Source: JBCBSZ01 sp039185015 (GTDB lineage: Bacteria; Actinomycetota; Acidimicrobiia; Acidimicrobiales; Poriferisodalaceae). Taken from it: a stretch of DNA of 64,000 nucleotides. A program made the position numbers and the translations under genes. The notes beneath the pieces were generated by a model. That model did no database searches. It had not been told where the DNA came from and saw nothing but the letters and a program-made list of their open reading frames with translations. How positions within the stretch are numbered: the first letter of the stretch is position 1; every line of letters starts with the position of its first letter. Positions 50,575 to 59,349 of the stretch are shown here, piece by piece. The DNA lies in the NCBI GenBank assembly GCA_039185015.1, contig JBCDAU010000019.1, forward strand, positions 35,936 through 99,935, read 5' to 3'.

Positions 50575-51341
50575 GCGGCTCGATGGTCGACACCGATGTC
50601 CTGAGCGTCTACGTCCTGCGGCAGGCCGACCGCGCCCTCGTGCTGTCGCATCGGCTCTCGGAGTGGCTCGCCCACGCGCCGGAGCTCGAAGAGGACGTCG
50701 CCCTCGCCAATCTCGCGCTGGATCTGCTCGGCCAGGCTCGGGTGCTCTATGCCTACGCCGCCGAGATCGAGGGCGAGGGACGCACCGAGGACGAGTTCGC
50801 GTTCGAGCGGTCCGATCGCGAGTTCCGCAACGTCTTGCTCGTCGAACAGCCGAACGGCGACTTCGCCCACACGATGGTCCGACAGCTCCTCCACGACGCC
50901 TACGCCATCGAGCTGTGGTCGGCGATGCGGGAGAGCAGCGACGAGACCCTGGCGGCCCTCGCCGAGAAGGCGACCAAGGAGACCGCCTATCACCTCCGGC
51001 ACGCCGCCACGTGGGTCGTGCGCCTCGGCGACGGCACCGACGAGAGCCGACGACGCACCATCGATGCCCTGGGCGCGATGTGGCCCTTCGTCGAGGAGCT
51101 CTTCGACGTCGACGACGTCGAGCGGACGCTGGTCGCCGCCGGCGTCGCCGCCGACCCCGCTGCGCTGCGCACGGGATGGGACCGACGCATCGACGCCGTG
51201 CTCGGCGAGATCGACCTGCCTCGTCCCGAGGTCGTCTACCCGGCCTCAGGCGGGCGCGACGGCCGCCATGGCGAGGGCCTGTCCTACGTGATCGGCGAGA
51301 TGCGCGCCGTGCGCGTCGAGCATCCGGGAGCGGAGTGGTGA
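50571..51341 (+). CDS. paaC: Phenylacetyl-CoA epoxidase subunit PaaC
   Basis: Ferritin-like structural partner of PaaA, 256 residues. Seen: LADRALVLSHRLSEWLAHAP-like entry, LEEDVALANLALDLLGQARV, FLLVEQPNGDFAHTMVRQLL-type helix and KATKETAYHLRHAATWVVRL. The GTG start overlaps paaB; an ATG 12 bases further in is an alternative. The stop overlaps the paaD start by 4 bases. Confidence 0.92.
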   Translation: MSGSMVDTDVLSVYVLRQADRALVLSHRLSEWLAHAPELEEDVALANLALDLLGQARVLYAYAAEIEGEGRTEDEFAFERSDREFRNVLLVEQPNGDFAHTMVRQLLHDAYAIELWSAMRESSDETLAALAEKATKETAYHLRHAATWVVRLGDGTDESRRRTIDALGAMWPFVEELFDVDDVERTLVAAGVAADPAALRTGWDRRIDAVLGEIDLPRPEVVYPASGGRDGRHGEGLSYVIGEMRAVRVEHPGAEW

Positions 51342-51823
51342 GCGTCGGTGCGCGGTCGATGGCGGCCATCGTCCACGACGTCCCCGATCCGGAGCTGCCC
51401 CACGTCACGATCGGCGATCTCGGGATCGTTCGGGACGTCGCCGAGGTCGACGGTCGCATCGACGTCACGATCACCCCGACGTTCACGGGCTGCCCGGCCA
51501 CCGAGATGATCAGCGAGCAGATCGTCGAGCGGCTCCGGGACCACGGCGTCGAGCGCGCCACCGTCACCGTGACGTTGAGCCCGGCCTGGTCGACCGACTG
51601 GATCACGGATCGGGGTCGCGCCCGCCTCCGCCGAGCCGGGATCGCACCGCCGACGAAGCGCCACGACGCCGACCTCGACGTCGTCCTGCAGATCCCCGCC
51701 GAGTGCCCGCGGTGCGGTTCCCGCCGGACTCGGGCCAAGAGCGAGTTCGGGTCGACGCCGTGCAAGGCCCTGTCGGTCTGCCTCGCCTGCGGTGAGGCCT
51801 TCGAGCGGTTCAAGCCGATCTGA
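51338..51823 (+). CDS. paaD: Phenylacetate pathway iron-sulfur protein PaaD
   Basis: 161-residue member of the PaaD/PaaJ group, needed to make or repair the epoxidase. Seen: an N-terminal DUF59/MIP18-type domain (VPDPELPHVTIGDLGIVRDV, TPTFTGCPATEM) and a C-terminal zinc-ribbon-like block with CPRCGS and CLACGEAFERFKPI, as in full-length PaaD proteins. The long open frame upstream is a shadow; the GTG at 51338 overlaps the paaC stop by 4 bases. It overlaps paaE by one base. Confidence 0.92.
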   Translation: MSVGARSMAAIVHDVPDPELPHVTIGDLGIVRDVAEVDGRIDVTITPTFTGCPATEMISEQIVERLRDHGVERATVTVTLSPAWSTDWITDRGRARLRRAGIAPPTKRHDADLDVVLQIPAECPRCGSRRTRAKSEFGSTPCKALSVCLACGEAFERFKPI

Positions 51824-52881
51824 TGCCGACCGGCGCCACCACCTTCCGGGCACTGCGCGTCGCCGACGTCGACCGTCAGACCGACGACGCCGTCGTGGTC
51901 ACCTTCGACGTGCCCGACGAGCTGCGTGACGACTTCGCGTTCGAGCCCGGTCAACACCTCACGATCCGCCACGTCGATGGCGACGACGAGGCTCGACGCA
52001 GCTACTCGATCTGCTCGCCCCGCGGCGGCCCGCTCCGCATCGGCGTCCGGCACGTGCCGGGCGGCCGGGTGTCGGGCTGGCTCAACGGCGAGGTCCGACC
52101 CGGCTCGACCGTCGAGGTCCTGCCGCCCGCCGGCTCGTTCGTCCTCGACGACGCTGCCGGCGCCGCTCGTCACCACGTCGCCATCGCGGCCGGGAGCGGC
52201 ATCACCCCGGTCGCGGCCATCGTCTCGTCGGTGCTGGCCGACGAGACGGAGGCCACGGTCACGCTCCTCACCGTCAACCGCACGGCCGCCTCGGCGATGC
52301 TCCTCGAGGAGCTCCAGGCGCTGAAGGACCGCTGGCTCGATCGTCTCCAGCTGCTCTTCGTGCTCACCCGCGAGCAGACCGACGTCGAGGTCCTCAGCGG
52401 GCGGCTCGACCGCGAGCGACTCGACCGGCTCGTCGACATCGGGGTGCTCCCCGTCGATGCCGATCGCTACTGGCTGTGCGGTCCCGAGCCGATGATCGAC
52501 GAGGTCACCGCGGCCCTCGGGGCCCACGGCGTGCCCGACGACCGGTTCCGGCACGAGCTGTTCGGTAGCGTCGTCGCAGCGCGGCCCCCCGTCGAGGACG
52601 CCGTCGGCGCCGAGGTCACCGTGACCCTCGGCGGTCGGACCTCGGAGCTGAAGGTGACCGTCGGGGAGACGGTGCTCGACGCCGTGCGCCGTCAGCGCCC
52701 CGACGTCCCGTACTCCTGCACCGCCGGCGTGTGCGCGACCTGTCGGGCCCAGGTCTCCGAGGGCACCGTCGACCTGGGAACGATCCACGGTCTGGCCCCC
52801 GACGAGGTCGCCGCCGGGTTCGTGCTCACCTGCCAGGCCCAGCCCACCTCCGAGCGTCTGATCGTCGACTTCGACGCCTAA
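51823..52881 (+). CDS. paaE: Phenylacetyl-CoA epoxidase reductase PaaE
   Basis: Electron-transfer subunit: takes electrons from NAD(P)H through FAD and a plant-type 2Fe-2S cluster to PaaA. Seen: the FAD-binding SYSICSPRGGPLRIGV, the nucleotide-binding AIAAGSGITPVAAIV and YWLCGPEPMIDEV, and the C-terminal ferredoxin domain with PYSCTAGVCATCRAQV and a last Cys in FVLTCQAQP (C-x4-C-x2-C-xn-C). It has 352 residues, normal for PaaE, and closes the paaABCDE set. Confidence 0.93.
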   Translation: MPTGATTFRALRVADVDRQTDDAVVVTFDVPDELRDDFAFEPGQHLTIRHVDGDDEARRSYSICSPRGGPLRIGVRHVPGGRVSGWLNGEVRPGSTVEVLPPAGSFVLDDAAGAARHHVAIAAGSGITPVAAIVSSVLADETEATVTLLTVNRTAASAMLLEELQALKDRWLDRLQLLFVLTREQTDVEVLSGRLDRERLDRLVDIGVLPVDADRYWLCGPEPMIDEVTAALGAHGVPDDRFRHELFGSVVAARPPVEDAVGAEVTVTLGGRTSELKVTVGETVLDAVRRQRPDVPYSCTAGVCATCRAQVSEGTVDLGTIHGLAPDEVAAGFVLTCQAQPTSERLIVDFDA

Positions 52882-52921
52882 ACCGCTGGCCGATGCTCCG
52901 CCGCCCCGCCATCGTGGTCCG

Positions 52922-54355
52922 ATGGTGGATCGAGGTGCCCCGACCGATGCTGATCCGGTCGAGCGCTTCCTGGCGGAACGCTTCCGCTCCGTGCTCGCCG
53001 AGACGCCGTGGCTCCTGGTCGGCAACACCGACGCCATCGCCGCCGGGATGGGTGGCGTCCTCCGGGAGATGGGCGCATCCGACGTCATGGCGATGGGCAT
53101 CGGCCGCGTCGAGGACGTCGACAGCGCGGTGCCGCTGATCAGCCTCGGCGCGGAGACGAGCGGTTCGATGATGGAGCTGATCCGGTGGGAGCAGCGGCTC
53201 GTCGATGACCTCCCCGACTGGGCGGTCGAGCGCCTCGACGAGTGGGATCCCGAGCGCCGCGCCCGCGTGATGACCCCCTTCACCATCCACGCCGGGCTCA
53301 TCGGTGGCCGATCGACGTGGGGGAGCCGACCACGCGAGCACGAAGCGTTGGAGGACAAGCTCGTCGCCGCCGAGATCTGGGACGCCGCCGGCGTCGAACG
53401 AGCTCCGGAGCGGATCGTCGCCCTGGACGATGGGCCCGGTCTGCTCGCAGCGCATCGGGAGCTGGCCGGTCCGCAGGGCACGGTCTGGGCCGGCGACGAC
53501 CACCCGGGATGGCACGGCGGGGCGTCGTCGGTGCGGTGGGCTGCCGACGAGACCACCGTCGTGGAGATCGCCGCCGACCTGTCGGCGGCGCATCGGCGAG
53601 TCCGGATCATGCCGTTCCTGGAGGGCGTGCCGTGCAGCATCCACGGCCTCGTCATCGGTGCCGAGGTCGCCGTACTCCGGCCCTGCGAGATGCTCGTCCT
53701 CCTCGACCGAGCACGAGGGCGGTTCCGGTACTCGGCTGCCAGCACGTTCTGGGATCCGACACCGCGGGTTCGTGAGCAGATGCGGGCTGCGGCACGAGCC
53801 GTCGGCGCGCTCCTGCGCGACCGTCATGGCTATCGGGGCGCCTTCACCATCGACGGCATCGCGACCGCCGGTGGCTTCCTCCCCACCGAGCTGAACGCCC
53901 GCTTCGGCGGGGCGCTGCCGATGATCGGACGGGCGCGGCGGAGCTTCCCGATCTTCGTCGTCAACTGCGCGGTCGTCGCCGGAGCGCTCGATCACCTCGA
54001 CGCCGCGGCCTACGAGGCGTGGATGGTCTCCGGCGCGGACGCCGATCGGCACGGCGGCGCCCGGTTCTTCCTCGACGATCGGCCGGGGACCGAACCCGAG
54101 CCCGAGCCGATCTCGTTCGTCGTCGGCGGAGATGGCGCGCCCGGCTTCGCCACGTCCGACCAGGACGACGAGGCGATCATCGCCACCGCCCAGTACGTCT
54201 CGTCGTCGGCGTCCGGTGTCGTGGACGTGTCCTTCGGGTCGGGTATGCCCGTCGGTGCGTCGAGCGCGCCCGTCGCGGTGCAGATCGCGGCGCTGCTCGA
54301 CGAGCGGTGGGGGCTCGGCCTCGGACGGCTCGAACCGGCGATGCCGGCTACCTGA
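52922..54355 (+). CDS. ATP-grasp domain protein of unknown function
   Basis: 477 residues. The N-terminal part (about 1-150) has VLAETPWLLVGNTDAIAAGM and LRWEQRLVDDLPDW and no family I know. A central ATP-grasp fold follows, with EALEDKLVAAEIWDAAGVER as the N-terminal lobe entry, RVRIMPFLEGVPCSIHGLVI as the strand/hinge, and PTELNARFGGALPM, the typical E-x-N-x-R metal-binding motif. It probably ligates a carboxylate to an amine or thiol using ATP. It stands 40 bases after paaE and is followed by an alpha/beta hydrolase, so a link with phenylacetate or another aromatic acid is possible. No such gene is standard in paa clusters. Confidence 0.78.
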   Translation: MVDRGAPTDADPVERFLAERFRSVLAETPWLLVGNTDAIAAGMGGVLREMGASDVMAMGIGRVEDVDSAVPLISLGAETSGSMMELIRWEQRLVDDLPDWAVERLDEWDPERRARVMTPFTIHAGLIGGRSTWGSRPREHEALEDKLVAAEIWDAAGVERAPERIVALDDGPGLLAAHRELAGPQGTVWAGDDHPGWHGGASSVRWAADETTVVEIAADLSAAHRRVRIMPFLEGVPCSIHGLVIGAEVAVLRPCEMLVLLDRARGRFRYSAASTFWDPTPRVREQMRAAARAVGALLRDRHGYRGAFTIDGIATAGGFLPTELNARFGGALPMIGRARRSFPIFVVNCAVVAGALDHLDAAAYEAWMVSGADADRHGGARFFLDDRPGTEPEPEPISFVVGGDGAPGFATSDQDDEAIIATAQYVSSSASGVVDVSFGSGMPVGASSAPVAVQIAALLDERWGLGLGRLEPAMPAT

Positions 54356-54431
54356 ACCGCGGCTGACCAGCACGCAGGGCCGGAGGGGGACTCCCGGGGC
54401 GCGAGCCGACCGAGGCGCGCGAAGGTGGCGC

Positions 54432-55199
54432 ATGGCCACCATCACCACCGACGACGGCGTCGAGCTGCACCACGAGATCACCGGCTCCGGTCCGGCCCTG
54501 CTCCTGATCCACGGGATCACCGAGTCGTCCGAGGCCTGGGCGCCGCTGGTGCCCCGGTTCGCCACCGACCGCACCGTCATCACCTACGACCAGCGGGGCC
54601 ACGGCGCGAGCGGCTTCGGCGAGGATCTGAGCGTCCAGCGACTCGCCGCCGACGCCGACGCGATCGTCCAGGCCACGGGTGTGGGGCAGGTCGACGTGGT
54701 GGGCCACTCGCTGGGCGGGATGGTCGCCGCGACCTACGGCGCCCTCTTCGCACCCCGCCGCATCGTCGTCGTCGACCAGCCACTCGCCCTGGCCGACTTC
54801 CAGGACCAGCTGCGGGCGGCCAAGCCGATGCTGCGCGGTGACGGGCTGCCCGACTTCATGGCGGCCATGTTCGAGGGGATGGCCGGACCGCTCGGCGACG
54901 ACGAGCAGGCCCGCCTCGCTGGCCTTCGCCGGACAGATCCCCGGGTCGTCCTCGGGGTGTGGGGCCCCGTGCTCGACGGCGACGCCGCCGAGCTCGATGC
55001 TCTCGTTCGCGGCGTCGGCGCGGGCATCACCGCGCCACTGCTCGCGCTCCACGGCATCGATCCCGGCCCCGAGTACGCCGCCTGGCTCGGCGACGTGGTC
55101 GCCTCGGCCGAGCTGGAGCTGTGGGCCGACCACGGCCACTACCCGCAGCTCGTCGACACCGACCGCTTCGTCGATCGCGTCGCCACCTGGTTGGGTTGA
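54432..55199 (+). CDS. Alpha/beta hydrolase
   Basis: 255-residue alpha/beta hydrolase. Seen: the oxyanion-hole HG in LLLIHGITESSEAW, the nucleophile elbow VVGHSLGGMVAATYG and the catalytic His in LELWADHGHYPQLV, with the acid Asp in between. The lid region is small. The start is the ATG at 54432, with GAAGG upstream; the longer frame is a shadow. Candidate substrates are lactone or ester intermediates of aromatic breakdown, but this is not shown. A repeated operator-like motif begins 2 bases after its stop. Confidence 0.9.
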   Translation: MATITTDDGVELHHEITGSGPALLLIHGITESSEAWAPLVPRFATDRTVITYDQRGHGASGFGEDLSVQRLAADADAIVQATGVGQVDVVGHSLGGMVAATYGALFAPRRIVVVDQPLALADFQDQLRAAKPMLRGDGLPDFMAAMFEGMAGPLGDDEQARLAGLRRTDPRVVLGVWGPVLDGDAAELDALVRGVGAGITAPLLALHGIDPGPEYAAWLGDVVASAELELWADHGHYPQLVDTDRFVDRVATWLG

Positions 55200-55225
55200 C
55201 GTTTCGTATCGATGTTTCGTATCGT
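55196..55225 (+). promoter_or_regulatory. Promoter of the crotonase gene overlapped by a direct repeat
   Basis: -35 TTGACG (55196-55201), 18-base spacer, -10 TATCGT (55220-55225). The spacer and -10 are covered by two direct copies of GTTTCGTATCGA/T (55201-55212 and 55214-55225), spaced 13 bases, so a repressor bound there would prevent initiation. A ribosome site GGGGAGGA precedes the ATG at 55252. Confidence 0.6.
55201..55225 (+). repeat. Direct repeat GTTTCGTATCGA/T, two copies
   Basis: Copies at 55201-55212 and 55214-55225 with a 13-base period. A third near-copy (GTTTCGTGTCGA) lies at 49200-49211, upstream of paaA. Confidence 0.6.
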
Positions 55226-55251
55226 CGTTCCGGAACTGGGGAGGACGAGGC

Positions 55252-55968
55252 ATGACGGCACCGGCGAGCTATCGGCGAGACGGCGACATCGGATGGATCG
55301 AACTCGATGACGGCAAGGTCAACGCCCTGTCGCCGACCATGCAGGCGGCCGTGAACGACGCGCTCGACCGGGCCGAGGCGGATGGCGTCGTCGTCGTGCT
55401 GCGCGGTCGCGAGGGCCGGTTCAGCGCGGGCTTCGACCTGGGTGTGCTGTCCTCCGACGCCGCGGCCGGGGCCGACATGGTCGACGGCGGCTTCCGGCTC
55501 GCCCGTCGGCTGCTCGCCCACCGCCGGCCGGTCCTGATCGCCTGCACGGGCCACGCCATCGCGATGGGGTCGTTCCTGCTGCTCGCCGCGGATGGCCGGA
55601 TCGGGGTCGACGGCCCGTTCCGCGTCCAGGCCAACGAGGTCGCCATCGGCATGACCATGCCGCACACCGCGCTCACCCTGATGCGCCATCGGCTGACTCC
55701 GGCCGGGTGCTCTCGGGCCGCCGTGCTGTCCCAGGCCCACACGCCCGCCGGAGCCGTCGCCGTCGGCTTCCTCGACGAGATCGTGCCGGCGGCGGACTTC
55801 GAGGAGCGGGTCTGCGAGGCCGCCCTCGACGCGGCGAAGCTCGACCCCGGCGCCCACGTCCTCAGCAAGCGCCGGATGCGGGCGCAGCTGCTGGCCGAGC
55901 TCGACGAGGCGATCGAGACCGACCGCTCCGAGCTCACCGCGACGCTGGCCGCCGCCGGGGTCGACTGA
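55252..55968 (+). CDS. Crotonase/enoyl-CoA hydratase family protein
   Basis: 238-residue crotonase-fold protein. Seen: WIELDDGKVNALSPTM, FSAGFDLGVLS as the first oxyanion-hole part, ACTGHAIAMGSFLLLAADGR as the second, and ANEVAIGMTMPHTALTLM. The start is the ATG at 55252. It is followed by a TetR regulator 10 bases downstream, which would put regulator and target in one operon. A role in a side or lower branch of the phenylacetate pathway is likely from context, not proved. Confidence 0.87.
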   Translation: MTAPASYRRDGDIGWIELDDGKVNALSPTMQAAVNDALDRAEADGVVVVLRGREGRFSAGFDLGVLSSDAAAGADMVDGGFRLARRLLAHRRPVLIACTGHAIAMGSFLLLAADGRIGVDGPFRVQANEVAIGMTMPHTALTLMRHRLTPAGCSRAAVLSQAHTPAGAVAVGFLDEIVPAADFEERVCEAALDAAKLDPGAHVLSKRRMRAQLLAELDEAIETDRSELTATLAAAGVD

Positions 55969-55978
55969 CCCGTCCACC

Positions 55979-56569
55979 GTGCCGAGATCCAAGGAGCGGA
56001 CGCCCGAGCTGCGCGAGCGGATCCTCGATCACGCGCTCGCGCTCCTCGCCGAGGAGGGGGTCAGCGGCGTGACGACCCGGGCGGTCGCCGCTCGTGCGGG
56101 TACCTCCGCCCCGGCGATCTACGAGCTGTTCGGCGACAAGGCCGGGCTCGTCCGTGCGCTCTTCTTCGAGGGCTACGAGCGACTCGTCGCCCGGTTCGCC
56201 GACCTCCGACCGCCTACCGGCCGGCCCGGTGACATCGTCGACGTGGCGGTGCAGTTCCGGGCCTTCGCCCTCGACCATCCCCACCTGTTCGAGGTGATGT
56301 ACACCCGGCCGTTCGCATCCTTCGCGCCGGGACCCGAGGAGCACCGCATGGGGGCGAAGGCGCAGGCGGCGCTGGTCGACCGAGCGACCCGCTGCGTCGA
56401 GGCCGGGACCCTTCGGGGTGACCCCGTCGACATCTCGCACGCGCTGCTCGGCCTCGGCATCGGCTTGGCGACCCAGGAGACCGCTGGTTGGCTCGGTCGC
56501 ACCGTCGCCGACCGCGACCGCCGGTGGGAGCGGGCGATCGACGCGCTGCTGGCCGGCTACTCGGCCTGA
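55979..56569 (+). CDS. TetR/AcrR-type transcriptional regulator
   Basis: 196-residue one-component regulator. The N-terminal helix-turn-helix (LRERILDHALALLAEEGVSG then TTRAVAARAGTSAPAIYELF) is clear; the rest is the variable ligand-binding domain. The GTG start is 10 bases after the crotonase stop. It is the best candidate to bind the repeated motif GTTTCGTATCGA at its own operon promoter. The ligand may be an acyl-CoA or aromatic. It overlaps the convergent SDR by 13 bases. Confidence 0.88.
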   Translation: MPRSKERTPELRERILDHALALLAEEGVSGVTTRAVAARAGTSAPAIYELFGDKAGLVRALFFEGYERLVARFADLRPPTGRPGDIVDVAVQFRAFALDHPHLFEVMYTRPFASFAPGPEEHRMGAKAQAALVDRATRCVEAGTLRGDPVDISHALLGLGIGLATQETAGWLGRTVADRDRRWERAIDALLAGYSA

Positions 56570-57543
56570 GCTCCGGGATCGACGCCGGCCCGCTCGACCA
56601 CCCAGTCCCAGAGCTCGACGCGTCGCTTCGGCGTGTCGGACTTCTTGCTCATCGGCGTCTTGTGCAGCGAGCGAGGTCGCCGGTCGAGCCAGAACGTGCC
56701 GTTCGTCTCGAGGGGCTCGCCGTCGTCGGCCGCCAACCACACGAGCGTGTCGGCCCCCTCATCAGCCGATCGGAGCAGCGGACCGAGCACCTTGTTGAAC
56801 GTCGGGAGCGCGTCCTCGACACCGGGGGTCGCGGCCCAGCCCGGATGCAGGGCGTGGAAACGGACGCCACGGTCGGCGAAGCGCTCGGCCCACATCTCGT
56901 TGAGCGTCACCTGCGCGCGCTTCGCCCGGGCGTACTGCGTGGCTCCGGCGTAGTCGTCGCCCATCTCGAGCTGCCGCACGGTGAGCCCCTGGGAGTACAT
57001 GCCGCCCGACGACATCGTGAGCACCCGTGCCGGTGCCGAGCTCGACAGGCGATCCAGTAGCAGCGACGTGAGCAGGAACGGCCCGACCACCTGACTGGCG
57101 ACGGTGGCCTCGGTCCCGTCCGGCGCCTCGCGTCGCTCGTCCGACAGCGCGCCGGCGTTGTGGATCAGCACCTCGATGCGGTCGTGGCGCTCGAGGACGG
57201 CGTCGGCCATCGCGCGGACCTGCGCCAGGTCGCCCATGTCAGCGGCCACCGTGGTGATGTCGTCGTTGCCCGAGGCCTCGACGACCTCGGCACGGACTCG
57301 CTCGTTCTTGCCCTCGGACCGCCCGTTCAGCACGAGCGCCGCTCCGCAGCGGGCGAACTGGTGGGCCGCCGCCTTGCCCAGACCGGAGGTCGCGCCGGTC
57401 ACGACGATGACGCGTCCGCTCAGGTCGTACTCGTCGAGCGGCGTCCACCCGTCGAGACGGGCCCGGATGCCGTACCCGATCTTGGTGAAGCTCGGCACGA
57501 CCGGAGCCTCGAGGACGCGGTCGACGATGTCGGAGACGGCCAT
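56557..57543 (-). CDS. SDR family oxidoreductase (DHRS12-like)
   Basis: 328-residue short-chain dehydrogenase. Seen: VIVVTGATSGLGKAAA as the NAD(P)-binding motif, NGRSEGK after it, HNAGALS, SMSSGGMY-type catalytic Ser region (LTMSSGGMYSQG) and YARAKRAQV with the catalytic Tyr-x-x-x-Lys, then HPGWAATPGV. N- and C-terminal extensions around the core are like those of eukaryotic DHRS12-type members. It starts at the ATG at 57543. Substrate unknown. Confidence 0.88.
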   Translation of the reverse strand: MAVSDIVDRVLEAPVVPSFTKIGYGIRARLDGWTPLDEYDLSGRVIVVTGATSGLGKAAAHQFARCGAALVLNGRSEGKNERVRAEVVEASGNDDITTVAADMGDLAQVRAMADAVLERHDRIEVLIHNAGALSDERREAPDGTEATVASQVVGPFLLTSLLLDRLSSSAPARVLTMSSGGMYSQGLTVRQLEMGDDYAGATQYARAKRAQVTLNEMWAERFADRGVRFHALHPGWAATPGVEDALPTFNKVLGPLLRSADEGADTLVWLAADDGEPLETNGTFWLDRRPRSLHKTPMSKKSDTPKRRVELWDWVVERAGVDPGAQAE

Positions 57544-57595
57544 GCCTCAGGCTCCCACGTCGAGGCAGGTCCGGGTGACACCGCGGCGGGCTCCG

Positions 57596-58480
57596 CTACG
57601 TGTCGACGAAGCGGTCCTGCGCCCACGGCGCGGGACCCGGGAGCGGATCGCCGTCCTCGGCTCCGGTGGCGGCGACGAACCGGTCGGCACCGGCGGCAAC
57701 CGCGCGGTACACCCCCGCAGCGACCTCACGGGCCCGGTGCCCCGGCCAGGTCTCCGGCAGCAGCGCATCGGGGAGCGCGGGGTCGCGCAGCACGACGCGG
57801 CGGAAGTCGTCGACGAGGACGGTCCTCAGCGCGAAGGCGACGCGATCGTCCAGGCCGTCGAGGTGCTCCATCAGCGGCTCGTACCACTGGGCGATCTGGT
57901 CGTACGCATCGCCGACGGCGGACAGGTCGAAGGCCGCCGCACCGAGGCGGCGGTCGTCGTCGACGTCCGCGTCGAGGACGACGAGCGAACCTCGCGCATC
58001 GAGCTCGTCGAGGAGCTCGGTCGCGACGTCGGGCGTGACGGTGGGGCTGGCCACGACGCCGGGCCGGATCTGGCCCAGGCCCCGCCAACCCAGTCGACGG
58101 ACCAACTCGTCGTCGATGCGGTCGACGGCGACGAGCACCGTCCACCGCCCGGACCACTTGGTCGTCGAGCGGTGGTAGATCCGGCGGTCGGCCGCTCGGG
58201 CATCGGCCCCGGCCTCGGCGGTGACGGCGTAGCGGCTACGTCGGCCGATGCGCTCGTTGTCGAGGATGCCCTCGGCCACGAGCCGCTGGACCGAGGTGCG
58301 CACCAGTCGCTCCTGCACCCCGAGCGCATCGAGCAGCCGGATCAGGCCGCTCAGCCAGATCGCCCCGCCCCGCGGCACGATCGAGTCGCCGAGCACGGTG
58401 ACGATCAGTCGCCGGGCGCTCGCGTCGTGCCGCTCGCGCGCCGCGTCGACGAACGTGCGCACGAGCTCGCTGTCCGGCAT
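57596..58480 (-). CDS. PaaX family transcriptional regulator
   Basis: 294-residue regulator related to PaaX, the phenylacetyl-CoA-responsive repressor of paa genes. Seen: an N-terminal winged-helix part (ARRLIVTVLGDSIVPRGGAI, LGVQERLVRTSVQRLVAEGI, GRRSRYAVT), then a central domain with RIYHRSTTKWSGRWTVLVAV and a C-terminal region (RVVLRDPALPDALLPETWPG). These are the PaaX and PaaX_C domains in order. The frame is open far upstream, but the ATG at 58480 is preceded by TACCCT with a 7-base spacer. It lies 8 kb from paaA; it may control the nearby dioxygenase or the paa operon. Confidence 0.88.
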   Translation of the reverse strand: MPDSELVRTFVDAARERHDASARRLIVTVLGDSIVPRGGAIWLSGLIRLLDALGVQERLVRTSVQRLVAEGILDNERIGRRSRYAVTAEAGADARAADRRIYHRSTTKWSGRWTVLVAVDRIDDELVRRLGWRGLGQIRPGVVASPTVTPDVATELLDELDARGSLVVLDADVDDDRRLGAAAFDLSAVGDAYDQIAQWYEPLMEHLDGLDDRVAFALRTVLVDDFRRVVLRDPALPDALLPETWPGHRAREVAAGVYRAVAAGADRFVAATGAEDGDPLPGPAPWAQDRFVDT

Positions 58481-58487
58481 CGTGGGG

Positions 58488-58493
58488 AGGGTA
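58488..58493 (-). promoter_or_regulatory. -10 box TACCCT, leaderless start of the PaaX-like gene
   Basis: On the minus strand TACCCT ends 7 bases before the ATG at 58480; no ribosome site lies between. Confidence 0.55.
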
Positions 58494-58531
58494 GGCGCAG
58501 CCCGCTGCGCGACGGGGGAAGGGGAAGTCCG

Positions 58532-59347
58532 ATGGTCACCACGATGGACGTCGTGCCGCTCACGGCGACCTTGGGGGCAGAGGTACGGGGTGTCGATCTC
58601 GCCGACCTCGACGAGTCCACGTTCGCCGACCTGCGCAAGGTCTTCCTCGACCACAAGGTCCTGTTCTTCCGCGACCAGGACCTGACCCTCGACGCGCACA
58701 TCGCCTTCGGTCGACGCTGGGGCGATCTCGAGCTGCACCCGTTCGCCAACGAGGGCGACTCGCCCGAGATCGTGCAGCTGGAGTCCACCGCCGACCGGCC
58801 GTATGCCGCGAGTCGCTGGCACTCCGACGTGACCTGGCGTCCGGAGCCGTCGCTCGGCTCGATCCTGCGGGCGCGCATCGTGCCGCCGGCCGGTGGCGAC
58901 ACGCTCTGGGCCGACGCGTGCGCGGCCTACGACCGGCTCGACGACGAGCTGAAGGAGCGCATCGACGGCCTCACGGCGACGCACGACTGGCTGCGGGTCT
59001 TCGGTGGTCGCCTCTCCGAGGAGGAGCGGGAGGCCGAGCGGGCCAAGCACCCCGTCGTGCACCATCCGGTGGTGCGCACGCACCCGGAGACCGGAGCGAA
59101 GGGGATCTACACCAACCGGGCGTTCGTGACCCACGTCGACGAGGTCGACGCCGACGAGAGCGAGCGGATCCTCGACCGGCTCGAGCGGGCGATCATGGAC
59201 CCGAGCATCCAGTGCCGTTTCCGCTGGGAGGTCGACTCGATCGCCATGTGGGACAACCGCTGCACGCAGCACTACGCGACCGACGACTTCTGGCCCGCGC
59301 ACCGTCGCATGGAGCGGGTGACCGTCGTCGGCGATCGGCCGTTCTGA
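58532..59347 (+). CDS. TauD/TfdA family dioxygenase
   Basis: Fe(II)/2-oxoglutarate-dependent oxygenase of 271 residues. Seen: LGAEVRGVDLADLDESTFAD and DHKVLFFRDQDLT as in TauD, the iron-binding HxD in RWHSDVTWRPEPS, the third ligand His in RCTQHYATDDFWP and the 2-oxoglutarate Arg in RRMERVTV. Such enzymes release sulfite from taurine or sulfonates or hydroxylate related acids. The ATG has a GGGGAAG ribosome site; a second ATG is 12 bases further in. It is divergent from the PaaX-like gene and is followed by a GNAT gene 2 bases later. Confidence 0.92.
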   Translation: MVTTMDVVPLTATLGAEVRGVDLADLDESTFADLRKVFLDHKVLFFRDQDLTLDAHIAFGRRWGDLELHPFANEGDSPEIVQLESTADRPYAASRWHSDVTWRPEPSLGSILRARIVPPAGGDTLWADACAAYDRLDDELKERIDGLTATHDWLRVFGGRLSEEEREAERAKHPVVHHPVVRTHPETGAKGIYTNRAFVTHVDEVDADESERILDRLERAIMDPSIQCRFRWEVDSIAMWDNRCTQHYATDDFWPAHRRMERVTVVGDRPF

Positions 59348-59349
59348 GC

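Noticed and set aside
50308..53745. Minus-strand frame of 1145 codons opposite paaB-paaE
   Set aside because: The paa genes are certain and tightly coupled; the antisense frame has no recognisable domain.
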